Part shown: piece by piece, positions 1-5,927 of the stretch
Position numbering within the stretch: position 1 is the stretch's first letter
How the letters are laid out: every line of letters starts with the position of its first letter
Assembly (NCBI GenBank): GCA_003526465.1
Contig: DPWD01000349.1
Span: forward strand, 1 to 5,927
DNA length: 5,927 bases
Reading direction: 5' to 3'
Source of the DNA: Hyphomonadaceae bacterium
GTDB taxonomy: Bacteria; Pseudomonadota; Alphaproteobacteria; Caulobacterales; Aquidulcibacteraceae
Made by a program: the position numbers and the translations under genes
The notes under the pieces: model-generated
Told to the model about the DNA's origin: nothing
The model's database searches: none
Seen by the model: only the letters and a program-made list of their open reading frames with translations

Positions 1-21
1 CGCGGCGGGCGCCGTGCGGGC

Positions 22-255
22 CTACAGTAACAACGTAGCCGCCGCGCCAGCCGCCGATGCCGCGCCCACGAGTGCCTGAGCAAGCAATGGACGCCGATAT
101 ATCCAGCCCTCACCTGGCTTCGAGAAGGGCTTCGAGGAGGGGGTCGCCGCGAGCCAGCCGGCCAACACGGCGATTGCCACCGTCGCCGCCAACTGCGGAT
201 GGCTTCGTATGTGTACGTAAATCTCGCGAATTCCCGCGTCCCAACCCAAATCCAT
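22..255 (-). CDS. Small two-helix membrane protein of unknown function, or C-terminal part of a frameshifted gene
   Basis: I do not recognise this 77-residue protein. It has two hydrophobic stretches, about residues 22-38 (LAATVAIAVLAGWLAAT) and 57-77 (PLLAQALVGAASAAGAAATLLL), joined by a polar loop, so it is probably an inner-membrane protein. Codons in this frame are rich in third-position G/C, as in the real genes of the window. The ATG at 255 has no convincing Shine-Dalgarno sequence, and an in-frame TGA lies only about 14 codons upstream. A well-placed GGAG with an ATG at 382 opens a different frame that carries another hydrophobic segment and then loses coding character near 250. The simplest reading is one gene of about 120 codons starting at 382 and broken by a one-base shift between about 295 and 235. 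A separate small gene remains possible. It lies downstream of two other small membrane ORFs on the same strand. Confidence 0.4.
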   Translation of the reverse strand: MDLGWDAGIREIYVHIRSHPQLAATVAIAVLAGWLAATPSSKPFSKPGEGWIYRRPLLAQALVGAASAAGAAATLLL

Positions 256-382
256 AAGAGTGATGAAGTAGGAGCGCCAAGAGCCAAGCGTATATCAAGC
301 GCGCGAGACCCCAACCGAGACCAAGAAGCCTCGGCTCTGAAGGTCGCGTATTCGACGGTGCGTTCGCCAACTGGGAGGTCAT
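256..382 (-). other. Probable 5' part of the preceding small membrane-protein gene, in the other frame
   Basis: An ATG at 380-382 (minus strand) is preceded by GGAG (plus-strand 389-392) with a 6-nt spacer, one of the better ribosome binding sites at this end of the window. The frame begins MTSQLANAP and contains a hydrophobic run, LARLIYAWLLALLLHHSYG, a plausible membrane segment. Beyond about position 250 this frame becomes Arg/Gly-rich shadow sequence running to a stop at 110, while the frame of the 22-255 ORF takes over with good hydrophobic coding. A one-nucleotide skip joins the two. Sequencing error, a genuine pseudogene and two separate genes cannot be told apart from this sequence. 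Confidence 0.35.
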
Positions 383-443
383 TTGGAACTCCAAGCGGTC
401 CACCAGGATACGCTTCGGATGAGACGCGCCCCAAGCGACAGTG

Positions 444-575
444 CTATTCCGTCGCGACGTCGGTTGGGCGCTTGGCGGGCCGCTCGAACAATCCCGCGAA
501 CCAAGCGCCGAATAGGCCGACGAGAACCCAGCCCGCCAAACCGAGCAGCAACCCTATGAACGGATCGACGATCAT
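444..575 (-). CDS. 43-residue single-pass membrane protein, unknown function
   Basis: This very small ORF begins MIVDPFIGLLLGLAG and has one strongly hydrophobic helix at about residues 5-30, rich in Gly, Leu, Trp and Phe. A short charged tail follows (ERPAKRPTDVATE), which suggests a single-pass inner-membrane peptide with a cytoplasmic or periplasmic tail. The start is well supported: its ATG overlaps the TGA of the upstream 78-residue ORF (ATGA at 575-572), and AAAGGG sits 7 nt upstream (plus-strand 583-588). Codons favour G/C in third position. It is probably translationally coupled to the upstream ORF and hence in the nrdB transcription unit. I recognise no family. It is short enough that automated gene callers may skip it. 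Confidence 0.5.
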   Translation of the reverse strand: MIVDPFIGLLLGLAGWVLVGLFGAWFAGLFERPAKRPTDVATE

Positions 576-808
576 CTCGGATCCCTTTCGTAGGCAAACG
601 ATAGCACAAGCTGGGCCAGGACGTGAATACTCGCAGCAGCTAGGAGCAGAACAAAACTCCTCCAGCCCCAGTCGAGTGCGGGGTTCAGCCACGGGCCAAA
701 CGAGGCGCCAACAAGGCAGGCGATGGCGGCGCCATTGATGAGGGTTGCGGTCAGTTTCGCGAGTTCCTCGCGATGTTTCGAAGACCTCGGTTGCAGGCGC
801 AGTCGCAT
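572..808 (-). CDS. 78-residue two-helix membrane protein downstream of nrdB, unknown function
   Basis: The protein starts with a basic region (MRLRLQPRSSKHREELAK). Two hydrophobic segments follow at about residues 22-42 (ATLINGAAIACLVGASFGPWL) and 51-72 (FVLLLAAASIHVLAQLVLSFAY), then a short charged tail. A positive N-terminus with two helices predicts a hairpin in the inner membrane with both ends in the cytoplasm, by the positive-inside rule. The ATG follows the nrdB TGA after only 3 nt, with AGGG/GAGG purine-rich sequence just upstream inside the nrdB end, so translation is likely coupled to nrdB. The next ORF overlaps its stop as ATGA. I do not recognise the family. The packing and codon use make it a credible gene. 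A role connected to ribonucleotide reductase would be speculation from position only. Confidence 0.6.
   Translation of the reverse strand: MRLRLQPRSSKHREELAKLTATLINGAAIACLVGASFGPWLNPALDWGWRSFVLLLAAASIHVLAQLVLSFAYERDPR
583..588 (-). promoter_or_regulatory. Ribosome binding site of the 43-residue membrane ORF
   Basis: AAAGGG on the minus strand lies 7 nt before the ATG at 575. It falls inside the end of the preceding ORF and, with the ATGA overlap, is the main evidence that this very short ORF is translated. Confidence 0.5.
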
Positions 809-811
809 GCC

Positions 812-1840
812 TCACCCTGCCTTCCGCTTCTCCATCATCTTCTCGAAATTCTCCCACACGCCTTGTCCGCCGTGCCAATCGCCCTTGGTGGCGGCTTTGG
901 AGTATTCGGTGGCGCGGGCTTCGAAGAAGTTCGCGTGTTCGACGCCGTTGAGAATGGCGGTGAGCCACGGGATCGGGTGTTCGCTCTGGCCGTAGATTTT
1001 CGGCAGGCCAAGCTGCCCCAGGCGCCAGTCGGCGATGTAGCGGATGTATTTCTTGATGTCGTCGGCGGTCATGCCTTGCACCGGGCCCATCTCGAACGCG
1101 AGATCGATGAAGCGGTCCTCGATTTCAACGACAGTTTTGCAGCACTCGGCGATGTCGTCCTTCACGGCTTGGGTGAGGGCGTTGGTCTCTTTTGCATAGG
1201 CGTGGAACAACTTGATCATGCCCTCGCAGTGCAGGCTTTCGTCGCGCACCGACCAAGTCACGATCTGGCCCATGCCCTTCATCTTGTTGAAGCGCGGGAA
1301 GTTCATCAGCATCGCAAACGAGGCGAAGAGCTGCAGGCCTTCAGTGAAGGCGCCGAACATGGCGAGCGTGCGCAGAATGTCTCCGTCGCTCTCGACGCCG
1401 AACTTGCCCATGTAATCGTGCTTGTCGCGCATCGCCTGGTAATCGAGGAACGCGGCGAACTCGGTCTCCGGCATGCCGATGGTTTCAAGCAGCAACGCGT
1501 AGGCGGCGATGTGGATGGTTTCGATGTTCGAAAACGAGGCGAGCATCATCTTGATCTCGGTCGGTTTGAACACGCGCGAATAGCGCTCCATGTAATTGTC
1601 GTTCACCTCGACATCGGCCTGGGTGAAGAAGCGGAAAATCTGCGTCAGCAGATTGCGCTCCTGGTCGGAGAGCTTGGAGGCCCAGTCCTTGACGTCCTCG
1701 CCGAGGGGCACTTCCTCGGGCATCCAGTGGACTTGCTGCTGCTTGCGCCAGAACTCGTAGGCCCACGGATATCGGAACGGCTTGTAGCCGATGGAGGGGG
1801 TCTTCAGCCCCGGCAGGACGCCGCCATTTTTGCCGCTCAT
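812..1840 (-). CDS. nrdB: Class I ribonucleoside-diphosphate reductase, beta (small, R2) subunit
   Basis: R2 houses the diferric-tyrosyl radical that is passed to the large subunit NrdA for reduction of ribonucleotides to deoxyribonucleotides in the cytoplasm. The 342-residue product has the full set of expected ligands: D76 (QAD), E107 and H110 with the radical tyrosine Y114 in ETIHIAAY, E167 in FTEGLQ, and E201/H204 in RDESLH. The spacing E107-H110-Y114 matches that of E. coli E115-H118-Y122, so the enzyme should be active and of the tyrosyl-radical type. The frame is open back to a TTG at 1903. The ATG at 1840 (MSGKNGG) is preferred because GGGAGA lies 8 nt upstream and the extra 21 codons cover an inverted repeat in what looks like leader DNA. 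nrdA is not in the window. Two small membrane ORFs follow with almost no gap. Confidence 0.95.
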   Translation of the reverse strand: MSGKNGGVLPGLKTPSIGYKPFRYPWAYEFWRKQQQVHWMPEEVPLGEDVKDWASKLSDQERNLLTQIFRFFTQADVEVNDNYMERYSRVFKPTEIKMMLASFSNIETIHIAAYALLLETIGMPETEFAAFLDYQAMRDKHDYMGKFGVESDGDILRTLAMFGAFTEGLQLFASFAMLMNFPRFNKMKGMGQIVTWSVRDESLHCEGMIKLFHAYAKETNALTQAVKDDIAECCKTVVEIEDRFIDLAFEMGPVQGMTADDIKKYIRYIADWRLGQLGLPKIYGQSEHPIPWLTAILNGVEHANFFEARATEYSKAATKGDWHGGQGVWENFEKMMEKRKAG

Positions 1841-2008
1841 CGCGCGATTCTCCCGTATCGTTCTCGAAACATACCCTAGATTTAGGGATTTGGCGACCAC
1901 CAAGCCACCATATCTGGGTAATTACGCCCCGAGTCTCGTTTAAGAAAGGTTACCGGACGCGACCATGGAGCGATTCAGGGCGGGAGCCAGGGGCCGGGAG
2001 GCCGCCGC
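1841..2008 (-). promoter_or_regulatory. Upstream regulatory region of nrdB
   Basis: This gap between lpxR and nrdB should hold the nrdB promoter, though I could not assign a confident -35/-10 pair. Visible elements are three GANTC sites (1846-1850, 1931-1935, 1972-1976), the recognition sequence of the CcrM cell-cycle methyltransferase of alphaproteobacteria; an inverted repeat CCCTA-GATT-TAGGG at 1874-1887, centred about 40 nt before the start codon; and TGGTGG repeated with a 3-nt gap on the minus strand near 1894-1908. No sequence resembling an NrdR box was seen. Function is inferred from position. Confidence 0.45.
1849..1854 (-). promoter_or_regulatory. nrdB ribosome binding site overlapping a GANTC site
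   Basis: GGGAGA on the minus strand lies 8 nt before the ATG at 1840 and decides this start over the TTG 63 nt upstream. Its last two bases overlap a GAATC/GATTC site at 1846-1850. Confidence 0.6.
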
Positions 2009-2017
2009 TGTGGATAG
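2009..2017. promoter_or_regulatory. DnaA-box-like 9-mer upstream of nrdB
   Basis: TGTGGATAG matches the consensus DnaA box TGTGGATAA (TTATCCACA on the other strand) at 8 of 9 positions. It lies about 170 bp upstream of the nrdB start and just beyond the lpxR stop. DnaA boxes regulating nrd genes are known in E. coli. A single imperfect match can arise by chance, so this is a candidate only. Confidence 0.25.
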
Positions 2018-2027
2018 GGGGCGAGCC

Positions 2028-3038
2028 CTAGAGCCGCCAACTTAGCGCCAGCGCGCCGAAATCCTGGCGGTTGGGCTGTGTGGCGAACTCCTCGGTGCGC
2101 CACACGAACGTGTAGGCCAAGCGCCAATCGCCGGCGCTGATGGTGAAGCCGGTCTGGAAATCGCCCACATAGGGATTGCGCCCCACCGAGGCGGAATCGC
2201 GAAAATTGTTGCCATCGAGGAAGAGGTTGTGCGCCACCGCGCGCCCTTGAACGCCCGCAAAAATGCTCCACGAGAGCGGCCCGCCCTTGAAGTGTTCGAC
2301 GCCCGCCAGCGAAGGCCGCACGCGCGGCGGGCCGTAATCGCTGCCGAGACGCTGGCCGACGCGCGCGGTGAGGCCAATGCGCGCTTCGTCGCGTAAAGTG
2401 CCGAGCGTCAGCCCCGCGCTTGGGGTGAAGTCCGCTTCCAGCCCGCCGGGAACGACGTTGGTGATCAACTCCAGCGCGCGCCAGCGCCGATCGAACGACA
2501 GCGCGAAGGCGAATTCGTCTTCCAACTGGCTGTCCCAGCCTTGCGGATCGGGCGCGTTCAGAAGTTGGTGGATGCCCCGCTGCGACTGCTCGCCCAGCGC
2601 CGCCGGCCCAACCATGCCGAACTCGAGTTCGTAGGTGTCGAGATAGTGCGAACGCCCGCTGGCGTCGGGATCGTCTTCGACGCCGATCAGGATCTGCATG
2701 TAAAGCCAGCCAGCGTATGGATGCTGATCGGGCGGAGCAGGAACAGCGGCGATGTCCTGTGGGGTAAACAGCGACTGCCCAAGCGAGACGCCCCAGAAGT
2801 CGGGCTCGTCGCCGGAAACAAAGCGTGTGAAATCGCCGGCGTCCTGCAGCCAATCGGGCACGCCCGCGGAGGGCGAGACATAAGCCAGCTTGATGCCGGA
2901 AGTGTAATTGCGGTCGTCGCCGGAGGAGAGAGAATCGTTCTCCAGCGCCAGCGAGAGCACCCCTTTTTGTTCGTCGGGCCGGTCCTCGGCGAAGGCGGCG
3001 CCCGGGAGCGCCGCCAGGAGGGCAGCGCTTCCCATCAT
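2028..3038 (-). CDS. Lipid A deacylase LpxR family (DUF2219) outer-membrane protein
   Basis: LpxR enzymes are outer-membrane beta-barrels that remove the 3'-acyloxyacyl chain of lipid A. The 336-residue product has a signal-like N-terminus ending AAFA before EDRP. Family landmarks follow: LALENDSLSSGDDRNYTSGIKLAY (N34, D35, T46, K50), PYAGWLY near 108-113, GPAALGEQSQRGIHQLL with the probable catalytic H157, and GWDSQLEDE. The C-terminal third alternates hydrophobic and polar residues and ends ALALSWRL, as expected for barrel strands. The residues before PYAGWLY are QH; as I recall, the family usually has a basic Lys/Arg pair or Arg there, so activity is not assured. The ATG at 3038 has AAGGA just upstream, and a second ATG follows directly. 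A GTG at 3083 would add 15 residues with Arg/His, giving a better signal n-region but overlapping the upstream gene by 40 nt. It lies 5 nt after the DUF465 gene. Confidence 0.8.
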   Translation of the reverse strand: MMGSAALLAALPGAAFAEDRPDEQKGVLSLALENDSLSSGDDRNYTSGIKLAYVSPSAGVPDWLQDAGDFTRFVSGDEPDFWGVSLGQSLFTPQDIAAVPAPPDQHPYAGWLYMQILIGVEDDPDASGRSHYLDTYELEFGMVGPAALGEQSQRGIHQLLNAPDPQGWDSQLEDEFAFALSFDRRWRALELITNVVPGGLEADFTPSAGLTLGTLRDEARIGLTARVGQRLGSDYGPPRVRPSLAGVEHFKGGPLSWSIFAGVQGRAVAHNLFLDGNNFRDSASVGRNPYVGDFQTGFTISAGDWRLAYTFVWRTEEFATQPNRQDFGALALSWRL

Positions 3039-3043
3039 CGTCC

Positions 3044-3283
3044 TTAGGCGATGATGTCGGGCATGAGCCTGTCCTCGATCCACTGGATTTGGTCCCTCAA
3101 CACGAGCTTGCTTCGCTTCAGCCGCGCCAGCTGCAGCGTGTCGCCCCCGCTTTTGTCGTGCAGCGCGGCGATGGCGCTGTCGAGCGCGCGATGCTCTTGC
3201 CGCAATTCCCCCAGCCGCGCCTTCAGCGCACGCTTTTCAGGCGTATCGTTGATGTCGAATTCGTCTTCGCCGTCGGCGGCCAT
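3044..3283 (-). CDS. YdcH family (DUF465) small coiled-coil protein
   Basis: This 79-residue protein has an acidic N-terminus (MAADGEDEFD) followed by a heptad-like, charged helical region from about residue 18 to 74 with a central break (DKSGGDTL). It contains the typical LARLKRSKLVLRDQIQWIEDRL pattern and ends PDIIA, as many alphaproteobacterial DUF465 members do. It should form a short helical hairpin or coiled coil in the cytoplasm. The family function is unknown. The ATG at 3283 has GGAG 9 nt upstream. The LpxR-like gene follows after 5 nt, so the two are probably cotranscribed. Two GACTC sites lie immediately before the start codon. Confidence 0.85.
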   Translation of the reverse strand: MAADGEDEFDINDTPEKRALKARLGELRQEHRALDSAIAALHDKSGGDTLQLARLKRSKLVLRDQIQWIEDRLMPDIIA

Positions 3284-3521
3284 CGACTCTGACTCCGCTC
3301 GCGCAGGGAAGGGAGGTAAGCCACGCTCCGCGCTTCGTGTAAAGCCGAAGCGGGAACGGATTTGGGGATGAAAAATCTAAAATTCAGTAATTTACCGCAA
3401 TCGCCAACCCTCAAGCGCCGGCGGTATTGTGGAAACCGAGCGCCTCGCTATGGTGCCGCGCAAAATAAGCGGGGTCAGCCGCCATCTCCGCCACATCCTG
3501 CTGGAAACGCCTGAAACACCC
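3284..3521. promoter_or_regulatory. Divergent promoter gap between the DUF465 gene and leucine dehydrogenase
   Basis: This 238-bp gap separates the minus-strand DUF465-lpxR unit from the plus-strand catabolic operon and should hold promoters for both. Two GANTC sites (3285-3289 and 3291-3295) sit right against the DUF465 start. An AT-rich island at about 3371-3394 stands out in otherwise GC-rich DNA and contains an inverted repeat AAATT-CAGT-AATTT (3380-3393). A reading frame from a GTG at 3429 runs into leucine dehydrogenase, but its 31 extra residues are not typical of the family. I could not assign a sure -10/-35 pair. Confidence 0.45.
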
Positions 3522-5831
<2,310 letters not shown>

Positions 5832-5835
<4 letters not shown>

Positions 5836-5927
5836 AAACAGTGAGCGAGCGCTCCACGGCGCAGGCAGACGCTTGCGTTCCTCCCCCCTTGCGGGGGAGG
5901 TGGCGAGCGCATGCGAGCCGGAGGGGG
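5832..5927 (+). other. Open frame running off the window through the second repeat; possible 5' end of the next gene
   Basis: ATG at 5832 overlaps the preceding TGA and stays open for 32 codons to the window edge, starting MKTVSERSTAQADA and then translating the repeat as PPPLRGRWRAHASRRG. This does not resemble an E1 beta N-terminus. It could be a repeat-extended N-terminus of the next gene or simply non-coding DNA that happens to lack stops. Confidence 0.15.
5880..5927. repeat. GC-rich palindromic repeat, copy 2 (cut by the window end)
   Basis: A perfect 8-bp stem, CCTCCCCC (5880-5887) with GGGGGAGG (5893-5900), has a CTTGC loop. It is followed by a second imperfect hairpin, GGCGAGCGCATGCGAGCC (5902-5919), centred on the palindrome CGCATGCG, and then GGAGGGGG at the window end. 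This two-hairpin layout closing with GGAGGGGG is typical of widespread intergenic palindromic repeats in Caulobacterales and related groups. Its right boundary is not visible. Confidence 0.7.

Noticed and set aside
199..738. A 179-codon plus-strand open frame over the small membrane ORFs
   Set aside because: It has a low-complexity Ser/Arg/Pro/Gln composition, no motif and no ribosome binding site. The minus strand has packed starts, overlaps and hydrophobic coding.
773..1879. A 368-codon open frame on the plus strand antisense to nrdB
   Set aside because: It is a shadow of the GC-rich nrdB frame. It is rich in His, Ala, Val and Leu, has no recognisable domain, and the opposite strand encodes a complete R2 with all its ligands.
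1841..1903. N-terminal extension of nrdB from a TTG at 1903
   Set aside because: The ATG at 1840 has a better ribosome binding site, and the extension translates promoter-like leader sequence with an inverted repeat.
1984..2005. Possible terminator hairpin (GGCC-GGGA-GGCC) after the lpxR stop
   Set aside because: The stem is only 4 bp and no T-run follows on the transcribed strand, so a terminator call is not supported.
1975..2853. A minus-strand frame of 292 codons overlapping the LpxR-like gene
   Set aside because: It is Arg/Ala-rich shadow sequence in another frame. The LpxR frame has conserved family motifs and a signal-like N-terminus.

Overview
The window looks like chromosomal DNA of a GC-rich alphaproteobacterium, most likely of the Caulobacterales type (Caulobacteraceae or Hyphomonadaceae). 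This rests on protein style and gene content: a YdcH/DUF465 protein ending in PDIIA, a leucine dehydrogenase joined to a branched-chain 2-oxoacid dehydrogenase E1 alpha gene, GANTC (CcrM-type) sites that are rare overall but concentrated in promoter gaps, and short GC-rich palindromic repeats of the CCTCCCC...GGGGAGG kind. The assignment is inference; no rRNA or tRNA is present to fix it.

Layout. Positions 1-1840 (minus strand) hold nrdB, the small subunit of class I ribonucleotide reductase. Tightly packed behind it are very small membrane-protein ORFs of unknown function: 78 aa starting 3 nt after the nrdB stop, 43 aa overlapping the previous stop as ATGA, and a third, apparently frameshifted reading frame. 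Positions 1841-2027 form the nrdB upstream region, with three GANTC sites, an inverted repeat and a DnaA-box-like 9-mer. Positions 2028-3283 (minus strand) hold a two-gene unit: a YdcH/DUF465 coiled-coil protein followed 5 nt later by an exported LpxR-family (DUF2219) outer-membrane protein. Positions 3284-3521 are a divergent promoter gap with an AT-rich island and two more GANTC sites. Positions 3522-5785 (plus strand) hold leucine dehydrogenase and the E1 alpha subunit of branched-chain 2-oxoacid dehydrogenase, joined by an ATGA overlap. Positions 5782-5927 hold two GC-rich hairpin repeats at the point where E1 beta would be expected. They are threaded by two short ORFs that also use ATGA overlaps.

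How the genes work together. The plus-strand pair is a coherent branched-chain amino acid catabolic operon: the dehydrogenase deaminates Leu/Ile/Val to 2-oxoacids, and the E1 complex decarboxylates these oxidatively towards branched acyl-CoA. NrdB supplies the radical for deoxynucleotide synthesis. The DnaA-like and GANTC sites upstream suggest, but do not prove, cell-cycle-linked expression. The LpxR-like protein would act on lipid A in the outer membrane. No mobile element, CRISPR array, tRNA or rRNA was seen. The enzymes are ordinary, known families. The less ordinary material is the chain of small membrane ORFs behind nrdB, the GANTC clustering, and the repeat inserted at the E1 alpha/E1 beta junction.
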